DNA of 23,617 nt from JAWXCH01 sp034440595 (GCA_034440595.1 JAWXCH010000259.1:1-23617), one strand, 5' to 3'. Counted from the stretch's first letter, positions 14,781-23,617 are shown. Notes: generated from the sequence alone by a model not told the origin. Program-made: numbers and translations.

Positions 14781-14877
14781 ATAGCAAATAATCAATGATT
14801 GATAACAAATGACAAATGGAACCAGTCGGAGCTAAAAACGCTACAATTTGCTATTTGCTATCAATTATTTGTCATTT
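14781..14877. repeat. AT-rich inverted repeats upstream of dus
   Basis: ATAGCAAAT (14781-14789) is inverted at 14846-14854 (ATTTGCTAT), and AAATGACAAAT (14807-14817) is inverted at 14867-14877 (ATTTGTCATTT). The order A, B, A', B' means both pairs cannot form one simple hairpin. The segment fills the 131-bp gap before dus and should contain its promoter, but no clear -35/-10 pair was identified. Confidence 0.6.
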
Positions 14878-14893
14878 ATTATTTGATATGTAG

Positions 14894-16219
14894 TCAGCTT
14901 TTATTAACCGCGACGCGTTGTCCAATGATCGCCGTAATCCGCCCCTCCACCCGACACAGTAACAACGTCGCCGACTGGTCACCAGATACCGTCAACTCGC
15001 GGCGCACTTTTTCCGGTTCCAAATCAACCCCGCGCTTTTTGACCTCCAGCCGACCAATACCTCGCTCTCGCAGCCACGGCTTGAGCAGCTTGGGCTTATA
15101 CGGCATGGTCTCCAGTATAGCAAATGAGGACCACAAGCGATGATCGAGCGCGGTATCGCCGGTGTAGTAGGCCACATCGGGTGCTAGTGGCGCAATGCCG
15201 AGTTCCACCGCATGTGCCTCGGCCAAGTGCGATGCGAGCAGCGCCGGGTCAGGCTCGTGCAGAAATGTTTGCAACGGCGCGGTGGATAATGGATCTTGCA
15301 TAGGAGTACCGGCAAAGGAGGTGACAATGATTTCATTTCCCGGTTCACCAGCAGTGGCGATGTCTGGCACGGTCAGTTCCAACCGAGTCGCCACACGCTG
15401 GCCAGGATGCTGTGCCAGGTTACCAAACCAGGCGACTAGTTGCCGGCACTGCCCCCCTCGGCTGATCCATTGCAGTTCCGCCTCGTGCCAGGGAACTGAC
15501 GACGAACTTTCTGCAATCTCACCATCAAAACCTGCCGCCGGTGCCAGCTTGATCGCGGCGTGGGGGCATTGTTGTAGCAACTTGGCAAGTACCGCCGGCC
15601 CCGGTTCGTGCAGGTCGATGTGCGTGGTACGTCTTCCTTGCGGGCGACGGTCAGGATCGATGTGCCACGCGGCAAAATTGCTGAGATCCAACTCCTCGAC
15701 AGAAGAGGTTAGAACGTGGGAGCCGGTTCGGTCGCTGTATTGCGACAAATTCGCCGCCGCCAGCACTGCACTCGCCGGATCGCGGTCGACCCCGGTCACT
15801 GGTCCACGACGGGCCAGTTCCAACAGATCCCCGCCGATGCCACAGCACAAATCGGCGACAAGCTGCCCGGCAGAAAATCGCCCCGCCTTGTACCGGGCGA
15901 CGACGGTGTCGGTGGCCTGCTCCAGCCCGACGGAGGTGAAGAACATGGACGAAGCCAATGCTAGCCGCTGCCGGGCACGGTGGCGCAGCTCGATTTGTTG
16001 GAGGACGAGATGAACTTGATTTGGAGAGAGTTCCTTCCGCAGTCTGGCAGTGAGCTGCGTAAGTGAGCCTCCGTCGGCGGCCAAAGCGAGCCAAGGTTTG
16101 GCGGCCTGGCTGACCAGCCAGTGGTAGTCGTCCAAGGGTTCGTTGATTGACAAAAAGCTGACCTGTGCAGGAGTAGGTGTGATTTGCCCTGAGGCCGGCA
16201 AAATCGGACTTCCGGGCAC
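14894..16219 (-). CDS. Class I SAM-dependent methyltransferase with THUMP-like C-terminal domain
   Basis: A 441-residue protein. Residues 119-136 (QLVADLCCGIGGDLLELA) form SAM-binding motif I and GVDRDP at 143-148 forms motif II. HIDPDRRPQGRR follows in the position of the motif that faces the substrate. The C-terminal part (about 365-440, including LLKPWLRERGIGRLEVKKRG) resembles the THUMP-like domain attached to such methyltransferases. This points to RNA as substrate, as does the neighbouring tRNA-modifying dus gene, but the exact base is unknown. Residues 30-100 are helical, with no recognised domain. The start is GTG at 16219, with no good ribosome site, so the true N-terminus is uncertain. 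Confidence 0.82.
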   Translation of the reverse strand: MPGSPILPASGQITPTPAQVSFLSINEPLDDYHWLVSQAAKPWLALAADGGSLTQLTARLRKELSPNQVHLVLQQIELRHRARQRLALASSMFFTSVGLEQATDTVVARYKAGRFSAGQLVADLCCGIGGDLLELARRGPVTGVDRDPASAVLAAANLSQYSDRTGSHVLTSSVEELDLSNFAAWHIDPDRRPQGRRTTHIDLHEPGPAVLAKLLQQCPHAAIKLAPAAGFDGEIAESSSSVPWHEAELQWISRGGQCRQLVAWFGNLAQHPGQRVATRLELTVPDIATAGEPGNEIIVTSFAGTPMQDPLSTAPLQTFLHEPDPALLASHLAEAHAVELGIAPLAPDVAYYTGDTALDHRLWSSFAILETMPYKPKLLKPWLRERGIGRLEVKKRGVDLEPEKVRRELTVSGDQSATLLLCRVEGRITAIIGQRVAVNKS

Positions 16220-16513
16220 ATTCGGCGGCCATGAGCTTGCCGGGGTGGACCGGCTCGACTGGCTGAGTGTGAAAAACCGCCGGAAAGCCTTACTTAATTG
16301 ACACTTGCTACCAGCCTGTCTAGACTAAATTAAGTCGCTTGAGTTGGGAAGTCTCTGGCCGAATCCGGTATTTTTCCTACCAGCTTTTCAAATAGGAGAT
16401 GGTCCAACTCGACTATCTAGCGACGCATTCAACATTACGTTTTGGGAACAGCCCGCAAGCCGGTACTTGCGGCGTCGATATCGACATCTAGTACAAGACT
16501 CGGAACGTCTTCG

Positions 16514-16519
16514 AAGGAG
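16514..16519 (+). promoter_or_regulatory. Strong ribosome binding site of the coiled-coil gene
   Basis: AAGGAG with an 8-base spacer before ATG 16528. It fixes the start and suggests efficient translation. Confidence 0.7.
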
Positions 16520-16527
16520 AAGAGCAA

Positions 16528-17973
16528 ATGGCAGCTCGTGAAAATCAAGGACTACAGATCGCGCTGATCGTGTCGGTGATGGTTTCCATTCTGTTGGCGG
16601 TGATGTCGTTCATGTTTTCGAACAACTACCGCGAGGAAGTGACGAAGGCCAAGGCCTCCGAGACCAGAGCTCAGGCAGAATCGCAAAAAGCGACCGAGGC
16701 AATTGCCGAGGCGAATACGTTGAAGCAAATCATCGGTTACCCTGAAACGGAAAAAGTCGCGGATATCTCAACGAAGTACGCAACTGAACTTGCGAAGTAC
16801 GCCGAGTATTTTCCTCCGAATCTTCCGGCGGCAGACAAGAATCTGAATCGGCTCGTTTCGGAAATGGCCGACACGATTAACAAAAAGCATGTCGAACTGC
16901 TGGCTGCGCAGAGAGAAATCCAGAAAATTAAGGACGACCGCCAGCTCGAGCAGACCAAACATAGTGAAGTAGTCGCCGTCCATTCCACCGAAAAAGAGGC
17001 TGCGGTAAGCAGTGCCAAGCAAGCGACTGACACTTTTGTCACTCAGGTGGCAACACTCAGTCAGACGAAAGAAGAAGTCATTTCAAAGCTAGGCAATCGC
17101 GATACGCGGTTAGCTGAACTACAGACTGATTTTGAGAAGCATAAGCAGGACGCCGATGCCAAAGAAAGGCAGTTGATCGACACTGTGACCAGCAAAACGA
17201 CAACGATTTCCGAGATGAGCAACCCATCGCCGACCGTTCCCGATGGACGCATTGTCTGGGTTCATCAACGGGACAATCGTGCGTTTATCAACCTTGGCTC
17301 GGCCGATGGATTGCAGCGACGGATGACGTTCAGTGTGTTCGATAAGAATGCAACTGATGCGAAGACGGCCATAAAGAAGGGAAGTATCGAAGTCCTTTCA
17401 ATTCGCGACAAACATCTGGCGGACGCGCGCATTCTGGAAACATCGGCCTCCGACCCGATTATTTCCGGCGACATCATCTATACTCCGCTGTGGCATCCGG
17501 GACAGACTCAGCATTTTGCAGTCGCGGGTTTTATTGATTTCGATGGAGACGGCAAAAGTGACTTACCGACACTACGCGACTTGATTTCTTACAACGGCGG
17601 AATACTGGACGCAGTGGTGGACGAAAAAGGTCGCATGACCGGTGCGATGAATCATCAAACACGGTATATGGTCGCTGGAGTTGCTCCCAGTGAAAAGGAA
17701 GGCGCCGAGTTGATCGAACCGTGGAGCAAAATGAACTCCGACGCCAAGAAGCTCGGCGTTCCAATTATCAAGGTCGATGAGTTCTTGAACCTGATCGGCT
17801 ATACTCCTCGTTCCAACTCAGTGCTGGAAGACAAGACGAGCGGGCCGACCATGCTGCGAAATCGCACCTATCGTGAAGACGATAGTCGGCAATCGGGGGA
17901 CAGCCAGAAGTCGGGCGATAGCTTCCGCACACGCAAGCCTCCAGCGCGACCGTCGGGCGATAGCGCGTTCTAA
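16528..17973 (+). CDS. Membrane-anchored coiled-coil protein with BRCT-like region
   Basis: A 481-residue protein not assigned to a named family. A single membrane helix at residues 11-30 follows a short polar N-terminus, so the rest probably lies outside the cytoplasm. Residues 33-67 and 112-228 are Glu/Lys/Ala/Gln-rich and look coiled-coil. Residues 238-322 (GRIVWVHQRDNRAFINLGSA, then DGLQRRMTFSVFD) are a small beta-barrel-like module. Residues 328-425 (HFAVAGFIDFDGDGKSDLPT, then LRDLISYNGG and RYMVAGV) resemble a BRCT fold, with a DFDGDGKSD loop that also looks like a calcium site. The tail repeats SGDS four times amid Arg/Pro-rich sequence. A structural envelope role is plausible. A strong AAGGAG precedes the ATG. 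Confidence 0.8.
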   Translation: MAARENQGLQIALIVSVMVSILLAVMSFMFSNNYREEVTKAKASETRAQAESQKATEAIAEANTLKQIIGYPETEKVADISTKYATELAKYAEYFPPNLPAADKNLNRLVSEMADTINKKHVELLAAQREIQKIKDDRQLEQTKHSEVVAVHSTEKEAAVSSAKQATDTFVTQVATLSQTKEEVISKLGNRDTRLAELQTDFEKHKQDADAKERQLIDTVTSKTTTISEMSNPSPTVPDGRIVWVHQRDNRAFINLGSADGLQRRMTFSVFDKNATDAKTAIKKGSIEVLSIRDKHLADARILETSASDPIISGDIIYTPLWHPGQTQHFAVAGFIDFDGDGKSDLPTLRDLISYNGGILDAVVDEKGRMTGAMNHQTRYMVAGVAPSEKEGAELIEPWSKMNSDAKKLGVPIIKVDEFLNLIGYTPRSNSVLEDKTSGPTMLRNRTYREDDSRQSGDSQKSGDSFRTRKPPARPSGDSAF

Positions 17974-18416
17974 CGGACGAACCGTCTGAAAATCAGCGAA
18001 CCTGAGAATTCTGGTATGCTGCGAGTACACTTCGCTTCTGGTCCTGCTCGGGCGCGAATGGAGTCGATCTCGCAATCGCAACGCGAACTTATTTCGTCGT
18101 TATAATCCGCAAACGGCGTGCAGGCGGATTTCTGAATTGCCCTGCGGACAGCTAATTTCCCGCGATAATATCCGGCTGCGGACGCTCTTGACGAACCGAC
18201 CTGCCGCGAATTCCGTAAACCAGTCGTAGCCAATCGTAAGCAGGTTCGCACTTGGCGGCAGCACAGGCAATCGGCTATCTTGCAGCGCAGGGTGAAAGGG
18301 GGCCGGCTGATCGGGGGTCGCAGTTACAGCGTTTTTCTTTGGCGATCGGGTCAACTGCAAACTAAACTCCTGAGCGCCACCTCCAACGACAAACCAATTC
18401 AACTCGAGGATTATTC
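17974..18416. other. 443-bp intergenic region without a recognised gene
   Basis: No convincing ORF or RNA gene is seen. A TATAAT at 18101-18106 is the best -10 candidate for the peptidase gene, but the hexamer 17 bases upstream (GCAACG) is a poor -35. The long distance to the ATG at 18417 would give a 5' leader of about 300 bases if that promoter is used. Confidence 0.4.
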
Positions 18417-20549
18417 ATGCAGTTCTATTTGGTAAAGCGGCATTTGCTTCCGGTCTTTGGAATGATATTGGCTGCCACTACCTTTGGCTGCTCGCAATCC
18501 AAGTCTGACCCCAAGGAGCAATCCACAAGTAACATGAACCAACCTCTTCCAACTGCTACGGGCACTGAAACTGGCCTGATTCCACGTAAGATCCTGTTTG
18601 ACAATCCAGACAAGGCCGCAGCGCGGATGAGTCACGACGGCAAGTTTCTCAGCTATCTGGCACCGGTCGACGGGGTGCTCAATATCTGGGTCGCTCCGAT
18701 GGACGATTTGACGAAAGCTCGCCCGGTGACGTTTGACAAGAAACGAGGGATCAGTTCGTACTTCTGGGCCTATACCAACAAGCACCTGCTCTACACGCAA
18801 GACGCTGAGGGGAATGAAGATTGGAATGTGTATCGAGTCAACTTGGACAATGACGAGACGACGAACCTGACCCCGTATAAGAAGGTTCGTGCCGAAATTC
18901 AGGCGGTCAGCGATCAATTCCCGACCGAAATCATGATCGGTTTGAACGATCGCGATCCGGAATTTCACGATATCTATCGCATGGATCTACTGACCGGCGA
19001 AAAGAAGCTGGTGCAGAAGAACGAGGAGTTCGCTGGATTTGTACTGGATGAAGATTACAACATCCGCTTTGCCAGCAAGATGACTCCTGACGGCGGCAGT
19101 GTGCTTATGAAGCCGGACGGCAAGGGTGGCTGGACCGAGTTCATGAAGATTCCGATGGAAGACACGATGACAACCAGCCCGGCTGGTTTTGATAAGAGCG
19201 GTAAGATTCTTTACCTGATCGACAGCCGAGACCGCGACACCGGTGCACTGTACACGCTCAATCTGGAGACGAACGAAAAGAAACTGATTGCAGCCAATCC
19301 AAAATGTGATGTCGGCGGCATCATGGCGCACCCAAAAGACCATACGATTCAAGGGGTGAGCTTTACCTACGAACGCACTAATTGGGATTTCAAAGATCCA
19401 GCGGTGGCCGAGGACTTCAAAATTCTAAAGAAGGTTGCCGATGGCGACATCACCGTGACCAGTCGCACGCTGGATGACAAAACCTGGATCGTCGCATTCT
19501 TGATGGACAACGGTCCAGTTAAATATTACCGCTATGACCGCGCAGCCAAAAAGGCGGACTTCCTATTTACCAACCGCAAGTCGCTCGAAGGTCTGCCACT
19601 GCAAAAAATGCACTCGCTGACCATCAAAACTCGCGATGACATGGAACTGGTCGGCTATCTCACCCTGCCACCGGGCACCGATCCAGATGGTGACGGTCGA
19701 CCTGACAAACCGGTGCCGCTGATTTTGAACGTGCATGGTGGCCCGTGGGCGCGAGACAGTTGGGGTTTTGATCCAGAGCACCAACTGTATGCCAATCGCG
19801 GGTACGCAGTGCTGAGCGTGAATTTCCGTGGCTCGGAAGGCTTTGGCAAGAAGTTCATCAACGCCGGCAACAAAGAATGGGCTGGCAAGATGCACAACGA
19901 CCTCTTGGACAGTGTCGATTGGGCGATTGCCGAAAAAATCGCCGACCCGAAAAAAGTCGCCATCATGGGAGGCAGTTATGGTGGATACGCAACTTTGGTC
20001 GGATTAACCTTCACTCCGGACAAGTTTGCTTGCGGCGTGGATGTAGTTGGACCGTCGAACCTGGTGACGCTACTGAATACGATTCCAGCGTACTGGGGAC
20101 CGGCGTTACAAATGTTCAAAGACCGCGTCGGTGACCACGAAACCGAAGAGGGTAAAAAACTGCTGGAAAGTCGCTCTCCGCTCAACTTTGTCGATAAGAT
20201 CAAAAAGCCGCTGCTGATTGCCCAGGGTGCAAACGATCCGCGTGTTAAACAGAGCGAAGCGGATCAGATTGTCAAAGCGATGGAGGAGAAAAAGATCCCG
20301 GTAACCTATGTGCTGTTTCCCGATGAGGGTCATGGCTTTGCTCGACCACCGAATAGCCTCGCGTTCAATGCCGTCACCGAGGCGTTCTTTGCTCGGCAGC
20401 TTGGTGGACGCTATGAGGCGATAGGAGACGCGTTCACCGGTTCGACAATCACTGTGCCGGCAGGCGCCGACGATGTTCCTGGATTGCCTAAGGCGCTCGA
20501 AAAGAAACCGGATGCTGCACCTGCAAAAGCCACACCGGCAAGTAAGTAA
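18417..20549 (+). CDS. S9 family prolyl oligopeptidase-like lipoprotein
   Basis: A 710-residue serine peptidase of the S9 family. Residues 1-25 are a signal peptide ending in ATTFGC, a plausible though atypical lipobox, so the enzyme is likely exported and membrane-tethered. Residues 45-400 form the beta-propeller with repeated WD/YTxD-like strands (ISSYFWAYTNKHLLYTQDAE). The C-terminal alpha/beta hydrolase domain (about 405-670) has GGSYGGYA with nucleophile Ser520, Asp607 in ANDPRVKQSEAD and His639 in DEGHGF, so the triad is complete. LNVHGGPWARD supplies the oxyanion region. It should cleave short peptides after proline or related residues. The tail (680-710) is Ala/Pro/Lys-rich. GAGGA lies 6 bases before the ATG. 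A strong terminator follows at 20583. Confidence 0.92.
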   Translation: MQFYLVKRHLLPVFGMILAATTFGCSQSKSDPKEQSTSNMNQPLPTATGTETGLIPRKILFDNPDKAAARMSHDGKFLSYLAPVDGVLNIWVAPMDDLTKARPVTFDKKRGISSYFWAYTNKHLLYTQDAEGNEDWNVYRVNLDNDETTNLTPYKKVRAEIQAVSDQFPTEIMIGLNDRDPEFHDIYRMDLLTGEKKLVQKNEEFAGFVLDEDYNIRFASKMTPDGGSVLMKPDGKGGWTEFMKIPMEDTMTTSPAGFDKSGKILYLIDSRDRDTGALYTLNLETNEKKLIAANPKCDVGGIMAHPKDHTIQGVSFTYERTNWDFKDPAVAEDFKILKKVADGDITVTSRTLDDKTWIVAFLMDNGPVKYYRYDRAAKKADFLFTNRKSLEGLPLQKMHSLTIKTRDDMELVGYLTLPPGTDPDGDGRPDKPVPLILNVHGGPWARDSWGFDPEHQLYANRGYAVLSVNFRGSEGFGKKFINAGNKEWAGKMHNDLLDSVDWAIAEKIADPKKVAIMGGSYGGYATLVGLTFTPDKFACGVDVVGPSNLVTLLNTIPAYWGPALQMFKDRVGDHETEEGKKLLESRSPLNFVDKIKKPLLIAQGANDPRVKQSEADQIVKAMEEKKIPVTYVLFPDEGHGFARPPNSLAFNAVTEAFFARQLGGRYEAIGDAFTGSTITVPAGADDVPGLPKALEKKPDAAPAKATPASK

Positions 20550-20582
20550 CCTGACATATCGTCCAAAGTAGAATGCATAAAA

Positions 20583-20618
20583 CCACTCTGGTGAAGATTT
20601 CACCAGAGTGGTTTTTTT
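20583..20618 (+). terminator. Rho-independent terminator after the S9 peptidase
   Basis: A perfect 13-bp stem CCACTCTGGTGAA / TTCACCAGAGTGG with loop GAT is followed by seven T (20612-20618). On the other strand the same stem is followed by GGTTTTATG, so it can also end the convergent histidine kinase transcript. Confidence 0.93.
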
Positions 20619-20649
20619 GTGTGGTGAAATATGGAGAGACTGAGAATTG

Positions 20650-22473
20650 TTAGTCCTCGCGAGGGCTATTGGCCATTGATCGGTCCATTGTCCTTTGCAG
20701 TTCCTTTCGCCCAGGCCGAATCAACTCGTCGATGTTTTCATCAAGTGGTGAATCAAACTTGGGCTGGTCGGCCCTGGTCCAGGGGAGCCGCACGGTGAAT
20801 GTACTGCCGATGCCAAGCTCGCTTTCCAGATACACCTCACCACCAAGTAGCTTGCACAACTCCTTGACGATCGAAAGCCCTAGCCCGGTGCCCGAGTACT
20901 CGCGCGTCATGGCGTCACCACCGGTCAAAACCGCGGTCCCTTGACGGAATTTTTCAAAGATCGTCACCTGATCGTGTTCGGCAATACCGACGCCCGTATC
21001 GGCCACGCTCAGCAGCAAATCACCGCGTGGGCCGGTCTTGGCACCGACGGTGATTCGACCTCCCTCGGGCGTGAACTTGATCGCGTTGGAGAGCAAGTTA
21101 TTGAGTACCTGTTGAATTTTCCCTTGATCCTGAAAGAGATTCGGCAGGTCGGGGTCAATGTCGCAGTTCAGGTCGATGTTCTTGCGCTCGGCCAGCGGGC
21201 GTGCCATATCGCACTGTGCCGAGATCAAGTGTTCGATGCGGAACTCGCTGAGGCGGACCTCCATCTTGCCGCTTTCGATCTTGGCTAGATCGAGAATGTC
21301 GTTGATCATTTCCAACAGCATGCGACCAGATTTTTGGATGTTACCCACATAGCGCTTTTGTTTGTCGTCCAACGATTTGATCGACCCCAGCACATCGCTG
21401 AAGCCGATAATACTGTTGAGCGGCGTGCGCAGCTCATGGCTCATGGTGGCCAAAAAGTCGCTTTTGAGGCGGTTCATCTCGTACAGGCGCATGTTGAGCT
21501 GAGCCAGTTCGTCGACCTTGCCATCGAGGCTCCCATTCAGATCACGCAGTTCGGCATGCGCATCGACCAGCCCACGCACCATTTTGTTGAATGCCTTGGC
21601 CAGATCCTCGAATTCATCGGCGGTCTCGATTTCAGCACGCGCGTCGGTATTGCCTCGGGCAACTTCTTCACTCACATCGCGTAGGTGCTTGAGCGGTTTG
21701 ACGATCACATAGCGGACAATCACGTAGGCAGCCAGCATCGCCAGAAAAACGGTGACAATCGCCGTGGCAAGGTAGATAGCGCGGTTCCAACTGATTGCCT
21801 TCTGCGTTTTATCGTCATTCACCGCGATCTTAACCACACCGATCAAGTCTCCCAGTTCCAGTTGCTTGGCACCGGGTGGCAGACCGGCCTCGGCAAGAGA
21901 TACTCCTTTCTCTTTTGCGTTCATCACTAATCCCGACAGCTCTCGCGTCTGATGACAGAAGATGCACCCTCCTTGATCGGCCACATTTCCCCAAATCGGC
22001 TTGTAGTAAAAATACTTGTGCTTGCCATCCACCGTATCTCGAGCATCGCGATAGATCGATTTTTCCTCAATGCCACCATCCGTGGTCGATTCAACATGCG
22101 GCTGCATCCGCAGGAATTCGGCAACTATCTGCTTCTCTTCTTCCGTTTTCGGTTGTTTTTCTGGATCGGTGCTGTTGGGATTAAACGCCTCCCACTCATA
22201 TTTTCGGTCACGGTCCCAAAATGCATTCCATGAGTTGATTAGTCCGGTTGCCGAAGGCTTTTCATAAAAGCCCGCATGGATTCGAGACAGCGCACCTTGA
22301 ACCAGACTATCTGCACTATCGCGCGTACTGTCGTACACCAACTTCTCGGTTTGCGCGCCGTACCACCAGAAGCTGGCAGAGATGAGAAGCGCCAAACAGG
22401 CACCAAACAGCCAGCGGCATTTCCGCTCCAGGCTGGTCTCGCCAAGCACACGTTTAAAGGATCGATAGGACAA
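20650..22473 (-). CDS. Sensor histidine kinase with a c-type haem motif in its sensor domain
   Basis: A 607-residue membrane sensor kinase. Membrane helices at about 21-40 and 232-255 enclose an extracytoplasmic domain with CIFCH at 170-174, a single c-type haem site, resembling the haem-binding DUF3365/Tll0287 sensor domains. HAMP follows at 256-308, a short coiled coil, then the HisKA H-box SHELRTPLN with phospho-acceptor His346. The ATPase domain has the N-box (QQVLNNLLSNAIKFTPEGG), DTGVGI, FEKFRQG and GTGLGLSIVKEL, all intact. There is no receiver domain and no response regulator nearby, so it is an orphan. It probably senses redox state or a gas such as NO or O2 (inference). The start is TTG 22473 just downstream of an in-frame stop; GTG at codon 9 is an alternative and neither has a good ribosome site. 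Confidence 0.92.
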   Translation of the reverse strand: MSYRSFKRVLGETSLERKCRWLFGACLALLISASFWWYGAQTEKLVYDSTRDSADSLVQGALSRIHAGFYEKPSATGLINSWNAFWDRDRKYEWEAFNPNSTDPEKQPKTEEEKQIVAEFLRMQPHVESTTDGGIEEKSIYRDARDTVDGKHKYFYYKPIWGNVADQGGCIFCHQTRELSGLVMNAKEKGVSLAEAGLPPGAKQLELGDLIGVVKIAVNDDKTQKAISWNRAIYLATAIVTVFLAMLAAYVIVRYVIVKPLKHLRDVSEEVARGNTDARAEIETADEFEDLAKAFNKMVRGLVDAHAELRDLNGSLDGKVDELAQLNMRLYEMNRLKSDFLATMSHELRTPLNSIIGFSDVLGSIKSLDDKQKRYVGNIQKSGRMLLEMINDILDLAKIESGKMEVRLSEFRIEHLISAQCDMARPLAERKNIDLNCDIDPDLPNLFQDQGKIQQVLNNLLSNAIKFTPEGGRITVGAKTGPRGDLLLSVADTGVGIAEHDQVTIFEKFRQGTAVLTGGDAMTREYSGTGLGLSIVKELCKLLGGEVYLESELGIGSTFTVRLPWTRADQPKFDSPLDENIDELIRPGRKELQRTMDRSMANSPRED

Positions 22474-22658
22474 GTTTGTACTGCGGTTCTAAAGGAATTA
22501 AACTCTGCAAAGGCCCACTTGCTGGCCTTGGTGGTTGCAATCAAATCAGGGTGCCCGCAACCGTTGCTAGCACTGCTCCTCTTTATCGTACGGCGCGGCA
22601 CCAGATCAAACCAGACGAATCTGGACAGGGTAACACGGCAAACCACATCGTTCGGGCT

Positions 22659-22690
22659 GTGATTCGTTGCTGTAGCCCAACGAAAATCAC
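22659..22690 (-). other. Imperfect hairpin after priA
   Basis: GTGATT-CGTTG (22659-22669) can pair with CAACG-AA-AATCAC (22678-22690) with a small bulge. No U-tract follows on the minus strand, so a terminator is only a weak possibility; it may be another dispersed palindrome. Confidence 0.3.
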
Positions 22691-22698
22691 GGTCCACG

Positions 22699-23617
22699 CT
22701 ACAGCATATCGAGCGGGTCGATATCGATGGCCCATTGCACTCCTTCGCGCGAGCTGAGGTTCTCGGTTGCCAAAAGAATCGCCTGGCGCAGGAGCTGTCC
22801 ATCGCCACATTGGGCCTGCAAATGGTAGCGATAGAGATTCCGCAGCCGAGGAATCGGTGCCGGCGCTGGACCGAGGACACGATTCTGCACCCCTTCGGCC
22901 AACTGGTGTTCCACCAGCGCACTGCGGATCCGCTCGGCCAATTGCAAGGCAAACTCCTTAACCAGCGCCTCGGCTTCTCCCCGGACAATCAACCGCGCCA
23001 TCTGCGTGTATGGTGGGTAATGCAGCATCTGGCGGATGGGTAGCTCTTGTTTGGCAAACATCGCATAGTCGTGTCGCACCGCCGCGCGAATCGCCGGATG
23101 ATCGGGACTAAGCGTCTGCACCAGCACGCGACCACCGCGCGGACCGCGACCTGTCCGCCCGGCAACCTGGGTCACAAGCTGAAACGTCCTTTCCGAGGCG
23201 CGAAAATCGGGAAAGTGCAACGACGTATCGGCATTGATCACCCCCACCAAAAGCACATTGGGTCCAGACCCTTGGCGATCATCTGCGTTCCTAGCAGGAT
23301 ATCGATTTCGCCCGCACGAAATCGATCGAACGCTTCGGCGTGGCTGCCCGGTTTTTTCATGGTGTCGGTGTCCATCCGCAGGACGGCTGCCTGTGGAAAA
23401 CGACTGCGAACTTCCGCCTCCAGTCGTTGCGTGCCCATGCCCGAATAGCGAATGCCACCAAAGCTACAGTCAGGGCACTGCGTCGGCGCCGCCGCCTGAT
23501 AGTCGCAATAATGGCAAATGACCTTTTCCCCCTGACGATGGTGCGTCAGCGAAAGTTCACAATGGGGACACCGCACCACCAGCCCACAGGCTGGGCACTG
23601 GATCTGCGTGGAAAACC
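22699..23617 (-). pseudogene. priA: Primosomal helicase PriA, C-terminal part, frameshifted, running off the window edge
   Basis: The protein encoded from the right edge leftward is PriA, the 3'-5' helicase that restarts stalled replication forks. The zinc-binding cysteines CPACG, CPHC, CHYCDY and CPDC are present, then motif V GTQMIAKGLD. At about 23257-23265 the frame shifts: the first frame runs GLDPMCFWWG and stops at 23238, while the next frame continues NVLLVGVINADTSLHFPDFR, motif VI QVAGRTGRG and the normal C-terminus to 22699. Family members read KGLDFPNV here. The DNA is 4 bases shorter than a GLDFPNV coding sequence, or one base short if the Phe is naturally absent. Everything else looks conserved. 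It is therefore either a very recent mutation, a sequencing or assembly error at the C-run, or (less likely) recoding. The N-terminal half lies outside the window. Confidence 0.85.

Noticed and set aside
15195..16013. 272-codon plus-strand ORF opposite the methyltransferase
   Set aside because: Cys/Ser/Arg-rich shadow; the minus strand has the SAM-binding motifs.

Overview
This window most likely comes from a planctomycete, probably of the Pirellulales type. The evidence is the gene set: a planctomycete-style YebC, a DUF1573 protein paired with a multihaem cytochrome lipoprotein, an archaeal/eukaryote-type prolyl-tRNA synthetase ending in Tyr, a DUF4416 protein, and a THUMP-like methyltransferase. 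Short REP-like palindromes of the kinds common in these genomes are also scattered through the gaps. This assignment is by recognition only; no search was run.

Layout. 1-2385: the tail of an unidentified gene, then yebC, then a two-gene unit of a wax-synthase-like MBOAT acyltransferase and a small four-helix membrane protein. 2405-5613 (minus): an operon of a DUF1573 protein followed by a lipoprotein that joins a degenerate metallophosphatase-like domain to a tetrahaem cytochrome c554-like domain. 5792-8139 (minus): DUF4416, whose reading frame carries two different REP-like hairpins, and proS. 8478-10088: a GT-C-like membrane glycosyltransferase. 10335-12640: an AT-richer stretch with a small membrane protein, a Mug113/T5orf172 GIY-YIG nuclease with a homing-endonuclease-type repeat at its N-terminus, and a Ser/Thr kinase with an insertion in the N-lobe and a C-terminal zinc ribbon. 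This stretch is bracketed on the left by a cluster of hairpin repeats and on the right by an abutting tandem duplication of about 312 bp. 13656-16219 (minus): a tRNA-dihydrouridine synthase and a SAM methyltransferase. 16528-17973: a membrane-anchored coiled-coil protein with a BRCT-like region. 18417-20549: an S9 peptidase lipoprotein. 20650-22473 (minus): a histidine kinase whose sensor domain has a c-type haem motif. 22699 to the end (minus): priA, interrupted by a frameshift.

How the genes fit together. Most genes are housekeeping or envelope functions. Two entries concern extracytoplasmic haem c: the tetrahaem lipoprotein and the haem-binding sensor kinase. That suggests a redox theme but not a shared operon. 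The most unusual parts are the nuclease/kinase island with its flanking repeats, the palindromes inside the DUF4416 coding sequence, the 312-bp tandem repeat, the haem-sensing kinase and the broken priA. No tRNA, rRNA, CRISPR array or recognisable transposase was seen.
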